From: Pseudomonas sp. M30-35 | Lineage (GTDB): Bacteria; Pseudomonadota; Gammaproteobacteria; Pseudomonadales; Pseudomonadaceae | DNA length: 64,000 nucleotides | Direction of reading: 5' to 3' | NCBI RefSeq assembly: GCF_002163625.1 | Contig: NZ_CP020892.1 | Location: forward strand, 4,836,001 to 4,900,000 | In this document: positions 1 through 7,187 of the stretch, piece by piece | Numbering within the stretch: the first letter of the stretch is position 1 | Layout: each line of letters opens with the position of its first letter | Notes under the pieces: model-generated | The model's database searches: none | Seen by the model: only the letters and a program-made list of their open reading frames with translations | What the model was told of the DNA's origin: nothing | Program-made: the position numbers and the translations under genes

Positions 1-897
1 GCCAAAGGCGAAGAGTTCGCCCACGTCTTGAAGATGGGCCGTACTCAGTTGCAAGACGCCGTGCCGATGACCCTCGGCCAAGAATTCCGCGCCTTCGCCA
101 ACACCCTCGGTGAAGATCTCGCACGCTTGCGCAGCTTGGCGCCAGAGTTACTGACTGAAATCAATCTCGGCGGCACTGCAATTGGTACCGGCATTAACGC
201 CGACCCGGGCTACCAAATGCTCGCCGTCGAGCGCTTGGCGGCAATCAGCGGACAACCTCTAGTACCCGCAGCTGACTTGATCGAAGCCACCTCGGACATG
301 GGCGCGTTTGTCCTGTTCTCGGGCATGCTCAAGCGCACTGCAGTGAAGCTGTCGAAGATCTGTAACGACCTGCGTTTGCTGTCGAGCGGGCCGCGTACCG
401 GCATCAATGAAATCAACCTGCCACCGCGTCAGCCGGGCAGCTCGATCATGCCGGGCAAGGTCAACCCGGTGATCCCGGAAGCCGTTAACCAAGTGGCGTT
501 TGAAGTGATCGGTAATGACTTGGCGCTGACCCTGGCGGCTGAAGGCGGTCAATTGCAGCTCAACGTTATGGAACCGCTGATCGCTTATAAAATCTTCGAT
601 TCGATCCGTCTGTTGCAACGCGCCATGGACATGCTGCGTGAGCATTGCATCGTCGGGATCACCGCCAACGAAGAACATTGCCGTCAACTGATGGAGAACT
701 CCATCGGCCTGATCACCGCACTGAACCCTTACATCGGTTACGAAAATGCCACCCGTATCGCCAAGCTCGCTCTGGAAAGCGGCCGCGGCGTGTTGGAGTT
801 GGTGCGCGAAGAGAAGCTGCTGGATGACGAAACGCTTAACGACATTCTGCGTCCGGAAAACATGATTGCTCCGCGCCTGGTACCGCTCAAAGCTTAG
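1..897 (+). CDS. aspA: Aspartate ammonia-lyase, 3' part (5' end outside window)
   Basis: Aspartase reversibly deaminates L-aspartate to fumarate and ammonia in the cytoplasm. The reading frame is open from base 1, so the gene starts upstream of the window; 298 C-terminal codons of the family's roughly 470-480 are present. The fumarase/aspartase superfamily signature [11 protein letters not shown] lies at 436-468 and is followed by [11 protein letters not shown], which is of aspartase rather than fumarase type. The C-terminal domain is complete and ends in two stop-like triplets (TAG, then TAA). The amino-acid/dicarboxylate symporter downstream and the asparaginase at 5.1 kb fit a role in aspartate/asparagine use. 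Class II fumarase is the main alternative and is less likely from the residues flanking the signature. Confidence 0.93.
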   Translation, partial: AKGEEFAHVLKMGRTQLQDAVPMTLGQEFRAFANTLGEDLARLRSLAPELLTEINLGGTAIGTGINADPGYQMLAVERLAAISGQPLVPAADLIEATSDMGAFVLFSGMLKRTAVKLSKICNDLRLLSSGPRTGINEINLPPRQPGSSIMPGKVNPVIPEAVNQVAFEVIGNDLALTLAAEGGQLQLNVMEPLIAYKIFDSIRLLQRAMDMLREHCIVGITANEEHCRQLMENSIGLITALNPYIGYENATRIAKLALESGRGVLELVREEKLLDDETLNDILRPENMIAPRLVPLKA

Positions 898-933
898 TAA
901 TTTTCCGACGAAAAGCGCTTAAAAACGCTCCGT

Positions 934-1001
934 CAGGGGGAAACATAGGGAGAAAACGCAGCGAACGCTCGGTAAACTGCGCGCCCTTTATGTTCCCCCT
1001 G
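934..1001. repeat. Long inverted repeat after aspA
   Basis: The arms at 934-950 and 984-1001 are complementary except for a small bulge (CAGGGGGAA...ATAGGG against CCCTTTATGTTCCCCCTG). The hairpin lies just downstream of the aspA stop and could terminate or stabilise its mRNA. There is no clear T-run, so I call it only an inverted repeat. Confidence 0.55.
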
Positions 1002-1154
1002 CCGACACCGCTCACTGTATTTCCCTGCACATCTCTACCCAATGCCTGCGGCTAAACGCCGAAGGGCCAATGAGTAAGTGCAAGTTAAACATTTGCGCGT
1101 GGCCAGCAGGTGAACAGCCAACGAAGTGCTGAATATGACTTCGTCGGCATTAGG

Positions 1155-1246
1155 GTCTGTATGAAAAGTCACCACGCAGGCACTTTTCGTACAGGCAGCC
1201 TAACAATGCAGGTTACGAGCAACCTCCAAGACCGCACAGACGGTCT
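1155..1246 (+). promoter_or_regulatory. Structured leader of the symporter gene (two hairpins)
   Basis: Two hairpins lie in the 380-bp stretch between aspA and the symporter. The first pairs 1155-1169 with 1182-1196 (13 of 15 positions, 12-nt loop). The second pairs 1229-1234 with 1241-1246. Both are upstream of the symporter ribosome-binding site and would be in its 5' untranslated region if transcription starts before 1150. No known riboswitch was recognised. Confidence 0.4.
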
Positions 1247-1278
1247 GCTCAACAACAGTTACTGGAATGGTGAAATGC

Positions 1279-2547
1279 ATGTCTCAGAGTTCTAAAACCG
1301 CAACATCGCCGGGCCCTTGGAAGCGTCTGCAACTGTGGCACAAGATACTCATTGGCCTGGTCCTTGGTGTTGCCACAGGCGCAATCTTCAAAGAAGACGC
1401 GCTGGTTCTGGCACCCATCGGAACCCTGTTCCTCAATGCAATCAAGATGTTGATCGTACCGCTGGTGTTTGTCTCGCTGGTGGCAGGTATCACGTCCATG
1501 CAGGATTCCGCCAAGCTGGGGCGGATCAGCATAAAAACTATCTCCATCTATATGGTCACGACCGCGTTCGCAGTCAGCATTGGCCTGTTATTTGGCGCGG
1601 TATTCACCCCAGGTGACGGCCTCAATATGGTTGCCAGCGGCCAAGAGACTGCCAAAGAGGCGCCATCGCTGGTATCCATCCTGGTTGGCCTGGTGCCAAG
1701 CAACCCAGTGACCGCTTTTGCTGAAGGCAACGTGTTGCAGATCATCGTGTTCGCCATCGCTATTGGTGTGAGCATGAACTTGATCGGTGAAAAAGCCGCA
1801 CCGGCGGTCAAGCTGTTCGATAGCTTGGCCGAAATCTTCTACAAGCTGACCGACCTGATCATGAGCCTCGCGCCCTATGGCGTGTTTGCCTTGATCGCCG
1901 GTGTGGTGGGTAGCCACGGCGCTGAAGTGCTGCTGCCACTGGCCGAAGTGATCGGGGTTATCTACCTCGCCAGCATCGCCCATGTGTTGTTGGTCTACGG
2001 CGGCCTGATCAGCTTGCTCGCACGCTTAAGCCCGATGCGCTTCTTACGCGGCATTGCGCCGGCATTGGCCGTGGCATTCAGTACTTCAAGCAGCTCCGGT
2101 ACTTTGCCGGTTTCGATTGAATGTGCACGCAAAAACCTCGGTGTATCGCAGGGCGTTGCGGGTTTCGTGCTGCCGGTTGGCGCTACCATCAACATGGATG
2201 GCACGGCGATTTACCAAGGCGTATTGGCACTGTTTATTGCCCAGGCGTTCGGTGTTGATCTTGGCGCTGGCCAGTACATGATGATCATCCTTACCGCCAC
2301 GCTGGCCTCTATCGGCACGGCCGGTATTCCTGGCGCAGGCTTGATTATGCTCGGCCTGGTCCTGACCGCTGCTGGCTTGCCGCTCGAGGGTGTTGCATTG
2401 ATTGCCGGTATCGACCGCATTCTCGATATGGCGCGCACCACCGTCAACGTCGCGGGCGATCTAATGACAACAACCTTGGTTGGCCGCAGCGAAAACGAAC
2501 TGGATGTTGAGATTTACAACAGCCCCAACCACGACGGCACCCAGTAA
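1279..2547 (+). CDS. Dicarboxylate/amino acid:cation symporter (DAACS family)
   Basis: An inner-membrane secondary transporter of the GltP/SstT/DctA type that takes up acidic amino acids or dicarboxylates with H+ or Na+. The 422-residue product has the family pattern: about eight hydrophobic segments, the serine-rich re-entrant loop (AFSTSSSSGTLPVS) and the substrate/cation motif NMDGTA in the second half. I start at ATG 1279 because GGTGA lies just before it. The in-frame ATG at 1267 adds four residues and has no ribosome-binding site. The gene follows aspA on the same strand after a structured leader, which suggests uptake of aspartate, glutamate or a C4-dicarboxylate for the same pathway. 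The exact substrate cannot be read from the sequence. Confidence 0.88.
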   Translation: MSQSSKTATSPGPWKRLQLWHKILIGLVLGVATGAIFKEDALVLAPIGTLFLNAIKMLIVPLVFVSLVAGITSMQDSAKLGRISIKTISIYMVTTAFAVSIGLLFGAVFTPGDGLNMVASGQETAKEAPSLVSILVGLVPSNPVTAFAEGNVLQIIVFAIAIGVSMNLIGEKAAPAVKLFDSLAEIFYKLTDLIMSLAPYGVFALIAGVVGSHGAEVLLPLAEVIGVIYLASIAHVLLVYGGLISLLARLSPMRFLRGIAPALAVAFSTSSSSGTLPVSIECARKNLGVSQGVAGFVLPVGATINMDGTAIYQGVLALFIAQAFGVDLGAGQYMMIILTATLASIGTAGIPGAGLIMLGLVLTAAGLPLEGVALIAGIDRILDMARTTVNVAGDLMTTTLVGRSENELDVEIYNSPNHDGTQ

Positions 2548-2561
2548 CAACTGGCGCAAAG

Positions 2562-2587
2562 GGGTTTATTCGATTTCGAATAAACCC
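2562..2587. terminator. Shared hairpin between convergent genes
   Basis: A perfect 11-bp stem (GGGTTTATTCG at 2562-2572, complement at 2577-2587) with an ATTT loop sits between the convergent symporter and HTH genes. It includes the last codons of the HTH gene. It could end transcription from both sides, but T-runs are short. Confidence 0.5.
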
Positions 2588-3378
2588 TGTCGGATGCGGG
2601 CGCCAGCCAAGCGCTGGCGCACGTCATCATCAATACGCGGATCATCGGGCGCATAAAGCATCACCTGACGATAGGTGTTAACCCGATTGATATCAGTACC
2701 CAGAAATTCCCACACCACCCGCGTACAGGCTGGGGTGCGCTGATCACCACTGGAGACGCCGGTCTTCAAGCCATTCAAACGAGTGATGCGACTCTTGAAG
2801 CTGGGGATAAGTATGGTCTGGCTCATCTCATTGCCGGTCAGGCTTTCATAATCGATCAAAAAGACCCGATCCTGAAGATAGAACGCCGCGCCTAAATAAC
2901 GACACCGCACCCAATCCTCCGCACCACCGCCGCGCGCACGCTCCTGACGTTCCTGGCGCTCAAATACAAAGCTGCCACGCTCTTCACGCAGGTGCACCAG
3001 CGACAACAAAATCTGCCCCGGCACCGACATACAGTTGGAATACTCAAAATAGTAACCGCAGTAACGCGAGAGATCGTTTGAATGCTCACTGAGTGATTCA
3101 AATAACTCAAGGAGTGGCGCGCCTGCTGACGCACTTGTGATGCTGTTGTCGCGGGCACCAATCAGCCGCGAAAACTGCTCCTGCGGAAGCGCTAGCTCGT
3201 AATTTTCGACGCCAAAAAAGTCGCAAATTCGCTTCAGGTTATGCGTGGTCGGCCTGCTCTGGCCCGCCAGATAACGATTGAACTGCGCTCGATTTATCGA
3301 GAGTTTGCGACATACCTCGGCAATTGAGCGGTAGTGACTACAAAGTAGCTTAAGGTTAGCGCCAAAAGAATCCGACAT
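2566..3378 (-). CDS. Helix-turn-helix (Cro/CI-type) transcriptional regulator
   Basis: A 270-residue cytoplasmic regulator. Residues of about 8-62 form a Cro/CI-type HTH (CRKLSINRAQFNRYLAGQSRP, then KRICDFFGV). The remaining ~200 residues are a ligand- or partner-binding region I do not recognise. The gene is divergent from the AGCS sodium:amino-acid symporter with about 157 bp between them, so control of that transporter is the natural guess. ATG 3378 is the first in-frame start; its Shine-Dalgarno sequence is weak. The 3' end runs into the hairpin shared with the symporter gene. Confidence 0.75.
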   Translation of the reverse strand: MSDSFGANLKLLCSHYRSIAEVCRKLSINRAQFNRYLAGQSRPTTHNLKRICDFFGVENYELALPQEQFSRLIGARDNSITSASAGAPLLELFESLSEHSNDLSRYCGYYFEYSNCMSVPGQILLSLVHLREERGSFVFERQERQERARGGGAEDWVRCRYLGAAFYLQDRVFLIDYESLTGNEMSQTILIPSFKSRITRLNGLKTGVSSGDQRTPACTRVVWEFLGTDINRVNTYRQVMLYAPDDPRIDDDVRQRLAGARIRQGLFEIE

Positions 3379-3535
3379 GCGGGTATTCCAGCCAAGTAAA
3401 GTGACGCGATATTAGCATCAAATAGCATCACATCACTGCAACCCGCGAAATTGTTTGTAACATTCACATCTACAATCATTGAAAAAGGTCCGCAGAGACC
3501 AACTTCTTATCAGAACAACAAGAGTGACTGCCCCC

Positions 3536-4969
3536 ATGCTCGACTTACTCAATGACCTCATCTGGAGCAAGCTGCTGATCGTAATGCTGATCGGTCTTGG
3601 CTTGTTCTTCACCATCTCCTCGCGTTTCGTTCAATTCCGCTACTTCGGCAACATGTTCAGCATTTTTGCTGAGGCATTTAAGCGCCAGCCGGGCCAACTC
3701 AGCTCGTTTCAGGCATTGATGCTATCGGTTGCTGGTCGCGTCGGCGCAGGCAACATCGCCGGTGTATCGGTGGCGATTATCCTGGGTGGTCCTGGTGCAA
3801 TCTTCTGGATGTGGATCGTAGCGCTGGTTGGTATGGCCACTAGCTATTTCGAGTGCTCGCTGGCCCAGCTGTTCAAGCGCCGCGATCCCGATGGCAGCTA
3901 CCGTGGCGGCCCTGCTTTTTACATTCAGCATGGCTTGGGCCAGCGCTGGTTAGGCATCGTCGTATCGATCCTGCTGCTGATGACCTTCGGTTTTGGCTTC
4001 AACGCAGTGCAGTCCTACACCGTTGCCAGCTCGATGTATGACACATTCGGCGTGCCCACCTATGTCAGCGGTGTGGTACTGATGGCCGTGATCGGTATGA
4101 TCATCTTCGGCGGCATCAAGCGTATCGCCAAGTTCGCCGACATTCTGGTTCCGGTGATGGCGTTCTCATACATCGCCATGGCTGTGTTCGTCATCGGCAG
4201 CAACGCTGATCGCATCCCAGAAGTATTCTCGCTGATCTTCCGCAGTGCTTTTGGCCTTGAGCCAGCGTTTGCGGGCGGTATTGGCGCAGCCATTATCATG
4301 GGTGTTAAGCGCGGCCTGTTCTCCAACGAAGCGGGTCTGGGCAGTGCACCGAACGTGGCCGCCGTTGCCGAGGTTCCACACCCGGTCGCGCAGGGCATCG
4401 TGCAATCACTCAGCGTATTCATCGATACCATCATTCTGTGCAGCTGCACTGCGCTGATCATCCTGCTCTCGGGTGTATATCAGCCCGGCAGCGAGATGGC
4501 CGGTGTACTGCTGACACAAACCGCTGTCGCCAGTGTTGTCGGTGAATGGGGCCGCGTATTTATCAGCGTCGCCTTGCTGTTGTTCGTGTTCACCACGTTG
4601 ATCTACAACTACTACCTGGGTGAAAACGCCTTGGGTTTCTTCACCAAAAAGCGTACGCCGGTCGTGGTTTACCGGGTCATGGTTGTCGTGTTGGTGTTCT
4701 GGGGTTCGGTACAAGACCTCGGCACCGTATTCGCCTTCGCTGACGTAACCATGGGCTTGCTGGCTATCTGCAACCTGGTGGCCCTGGCGCTGCTGTTCAA
4801 GATTGGCCTGCGCTTGATGCGTGACTACGACAAGCAGATGAAAGCGGGTGTAAAGTCTCCGGTATTCGACCCCAAGGAATTCAGTGACTTGGATCTTGAC
4901 CCAGCTGTTTGGGCGCAACTGAAGGCTCAGAACAACACTGAGAAGACTGCTGTGACCAATCCAGTCTAA
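3536..4969 (+). CDS. Alanine/glycine:sodium symporter (AGCS family)
   Basis: An inner-membrane sodium:amino-acid symporter (AgcS/DagA/AlsT type) of 477 residues with about ten hydrophobic segments. The signature region is near residues 62-90: GRVGAGNIAGV followed by GGPGAIFWMW. KRGLFSNEAGLGSAPN, also typical of the family, lies mid-protein. I chose ATG 3536 because the translation begins in the expected N-terminal helix (LLNDLIWSKLLIVMLIG); the upstream TTG at 3479 would add 19 unlikely residues. An AAGAG sequence precedes the start at a slightly long spacing. Substrate is probably alanine, glycine or a related small amino acid. Next to asparaginase and opposite an HTH regulator. Confidence 0.9.
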   Translation: MLDLLNDLIWSKLLIVMLIGLGLFFTISSRFVQFRYFGNMFSIFAEAFKRQPGQLSSFQALMLSVAGRVGAGNIAGVSVAIILGGPGAIFWMWIVALVGMATSYFECSLAQLFKRRDPDGSYRGGPAFYIQHGLGQRWLGIVVSILLLMTFGFGFNAVQSYTVASSMYDTFGVPTYVSGVVLMAVIGMIIFGGIKRIAKFADILVPVMAFSYIAMAVFVIGSNADRIPEVFSLIFRSAFGLEPAFAGGIGAAIIMGVKRGLFSNEAGLGSAPNVAAVAEVPHPVAQGIVQSLSVFIDTIILCSCTALIILLSGVYQPGSEMAGVLLTQTAVASVVGEWGRVFISVALLLFVFTTLIYNYYLGENALGFFTKKRTPVVVYRVMVVVLVFWGSVQDLGTVFAFADVTMGLLAICNLVALALLFKIGLRLMRDYDKQMKAGVKSPVFDPKEFSDLDLDPAVWAQLKAQNNTEKTAVTNPV

Positions 4970-5028
4970 AGGCTGGGGCGGTACAGGCAGGCACAGGGAG
5001 CGGCCTGTTACAACGCTATTTGTAACCA

Positions 5029-5056
5029 CAAAAGGGGGCTTGATAGCCCCCTTTTG
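5029..5056 (+). terminator. Rho-independent terminator after the AGCS gene
   Basis: A perfect 12-bp stem, CAAAAGGGGGCT at 5029-5040 with its complement at 5045-5056, and a TGAT loop. The T-tract is in the descending arm (CCCCCTTTTG). It separates the AGCS gene from the asparaginase gene, which has its own strong ribosome-binding site. Confidence 0.85.
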
Positions 5057-5083
5057 TTATCCCGCATTTATTAAGGAGCGACC

Positions 5084-6076
5084 ATGGCCGCTTGCGAAAA
5101 ACTCCTTGTGTTATACACCGGCGGTACGATTGGCATGCAACAAAGTGCCGACGGTTGGGCCCCGGCATCCGGATTTGAAGCCCGTGTTCGTGCGCAACAA
5201 TCCGAGGAAGGTCAAGGCCAACTACCCGATTGGATTTTCAGCGAATTACTGCCACCCATCGACAGCGCCAACATGAGCCAAGCCAATTGGTTGGCAATGG
5301 TTGACGCAATTCGCGCAGGCATTGAGCAAGACGGCTGCGACGGCGTGCTGGTACTGCAAGGCACTGACACCCTGGCATACAGCGCCGCTGCATTGAGTTT
5401 TCTGTTGCTGGGCTTGCCCGTGCCGGTGGTATTGACCGGCGCCATGCTGCCTGCTGGCACCGAAGGTAGCGATGCATGGGGTAATTTGTTCGGTGCCATG
5501 CGTGCGCTGCATCAAGAGCAGGCCAGTGGTGTGCAGGTGTATTTCAACGGCGCGTTGATGCATGGCGCACGCGTCAGCAAACTGCAAAGTGACGCCTTTG
5601 ATGCATTCACTGTGTTACCGCGCCAGCGTGTCAGTCAGCGTGCCGGGCAGATACCAGAGACCATTGATTATCGTCAGCCACGCCACCCGGTAAGCATTGC
5701 CGTATTACCCTTCTATCCCGGTATACAGGCTGAACACATCAGCGCACTGCTCAGCAGCGGTATACAAGCACTGCTGCTTGAGTGCTACGGCAGCGGCACA
5801 GGCCCCTCGGATAACGCCACGCTATTGGCCGCGCTTAAAACCGCGCATGAGCGTGGCGTTGTCCTCGCGGCAATCAGCCAGTGCCCGCAAGGTCATGTTG
5901 AGTTTGGCGTGTATGCAGCCGGTAGCCAGTTGCAAACGGCTGGGCTGGTTTCTGCCGGCGGCATGACTCGCGAAGCGGCGCTGGGCAAGTTATTCTCCTT
6001 GCTGGGTGCAGGCCTCACGCAGCAAGAGGTCGAGCATTGGTTCAGCCTTGATCTGTGCGGTGAGCGCGCTGAGTAA
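5084..6076 (+). CDS. ansA: L-asparaginase (type I-like)
   Basis: Hydrolyses L-asparagine to aspartate and ammonia. The 330-residue protein has no signal peptide, which fits the cytoplasmic type I enzyme. The first catalytic threonine motif TGGTIG is at residues 12-17. The second, GTDT, lies in LQGTDTLAYSAAALSF, and a lysine follows in ARVSKLQ. Most family members have HGTDT; here the residue before GTDT is Q, which is not a catalytic position. The start ATG 5084 has AAGGAG six bases upstream. With aspA and the aspartate-type symporter nearby, this feeds asparagine into aspartate and then fumarate. Confidence 0.92.
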   Translation: MAACEKLLVLYTGGTIGMQQSADGWAPASGFEARVRAQQSEEGQGQLPDWIFSELLPPIDSANMSQANWLAMVDAIRAGIEQDGCDGVLVLQGTDTLAYSAAALSFLLLGLPVPVVLTGAMLPAGTEGSDAWGNLFGAMRALHQEQASGVQVYFNGALMHGARVSKLQSDAFDAFTVLPRQRVSQRAGQIPETIDYRQPRHPVSIAVLPFYPGIQAEHISALLSSGIQALLLECYGSGTGPSDNATLLAALKTAHERGVVLAAISQCPQGHVEFGVYAAGSQLQTAGLVSAGGMTREAALGKLFSLLGAGLTQQEVEHWFSLDLCGERAE

Positions 6077-6117
6077 ACAGCCACAAACAACAATAATAAC
6101 TAACCGGAGGACAGCAA

Positions 6118-6576
6118 ATGGCCGCCCGTATCGAAGTAGAAGTTCGCCCCGTCAGCGCCGAAGACCACGCAGCTTGGCTGCCACTTTGGCAAGGCTACCA
6201 GCGCTTTTACATGACCGAAATTCCGGTCGAGGCCAGCGAAGTTAACTGGCAGCGCTTTCTCGACCCTAATGAGCCGGTCAATGCCGCGCTGGCGTGGCAC
6301 GACGGCCAGGCGATTGGCCTCGTCCACTGGGTCTACCATCGCTCAACGTGGACCGTTGAAGACTACTGCTATTTGCAGGACTTATTCATCGACAAAAATG
6401 TGCGCAGCAATGGCGGCGGGCGCCAACTGATTGAGTTTGTCTACGCGCAAGCGCAACAGGCCAATTGCTCACGCGCTTACTGGCTCACCCACGAGAGCAA
6501 CAGCAAAGCCATGCTGCTCTATGAACGCATTGCCGAGCGCTCTGGTTTTATCCAGTACCGCAAGCAGTTCAAGTAA
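6118..6576 (+). CDS. GNAT family N-acetyltransferase
   Basis: A 152-residue cytoplasmic acetyltransferase. The acetyl-CoA-binding motif A is seen as LQDLFIDKNVRSNGGGRQLI (about residues 84-103), followed by the C-terminal half typical of GNAT proteins (YWLTHESNSKAMLLYERI). GGAGGA lies six bases before the ATG. It follows asparaginase by 41 bp on the same strand and may be co-transcribed. The acceptor substrate is unknown. Confidence 0.85.
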   Translation: MAARIEVEVRPVSAEDHAAWLPLWQGYQRFYMTEIPVEASEVNWQRFLDPNEPVNAALAWHDGQAIGLVHWVYHRSTWTVEDYCYLQDLFIDKNVRSNGGGRQLIEFVYAQAQQANCSRAYWLTHESNSKAMLLYERIAERSGFIQYRKQFK

Positions 6577-6635
6577 GCGCGCAGCCACGCCGAGCAACTC
6601 AGCCGCCTTGGATAATTGCCGCATGACTGTGCGGT

Positions 6636-7046
6636 TCATTCGAAAGGCGGTAGCTCGGGATAACGCGGCAAGCTATCGGCAAACTCCACCCACGGCAAAT
6701 GCTCCGAGTGCCAATAATGCAGTGTCGGGGTGATCCGCTGCGGCTCATCGAGGCTGCCGATTGTGATATCAATCAAGCCCGGCAGAAAGCTGGCGCTGAA
6801 CAAAATCTGCGTACCGCAGTGCTCACAGAAACCGCGCTGAGCATCTGCCGATGAAGCGTATAGCTTAGGCTGCGCCTGAGTGAAACGAACTTGGTCCTGT
6901 TGATACATTGCCCAGGCTACAGCGGGTGCCGCATGTGCTCGCCGGCACATTGTGCAATGGCAAATAGCTGCCATCACCGGCTCACCGCTCAGCGAGTAAC
7001 GCACCGCGCCGCACTGACAACCTCCTTCAGCTTTTTGCTCAGCCAT
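6636..7046 (-). CDS. GFA/CENP-V-type zinc protein
   Basis: A small (136 residues) cytoplasmic protein of the glutathione-dependent formaldehyde-activating enzyme (GFA)/CENP-V fold. Zinc-binding cysteines are visible: GGCQCGAVRY near the N terminus, CHCTMCRRAH next, and FCEHCGTQI later. Such proteins bind zinc structurally, and most have no proven substrate. Start ATG 7046 is preferred over TTG 7052 because AGGAG lies six bases before it. Transcribed toward the GNAT gene. Confidence 0.86.
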   Translation of the reverse strand: MAEQKAEGGCQCGAVRYSLSGEPVMAAICHCTMCRRAHAAPAVAWAMYQQDQVRFTQAQPKLYASSADAQRGFCEHCGTQILFSASFLPGLIDITIGSLDEPQRITPTLHYWHSEHLPWVEFADSLPRYPELPPFE

Positions 7047-7187
7047 GTCCAACTCCTAGTCTATGGAGCAATAAACTTTAGCTGAGGTAAGTTGATGAGC
7101 TATTCCAATTAAGCAGCTGTTACAAAACTGTAAGATGACTCCGTTATAAAAAGCGGCTATTCCTAATAACAAGGACTGCTCGCTGCC

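Noticed and set aside
1110-1295. Small open frame between aspA and the symporter
   Set aside because: No ribosome-binding site, no family resemblance, and it covers the leader hairpins and the symporter start.
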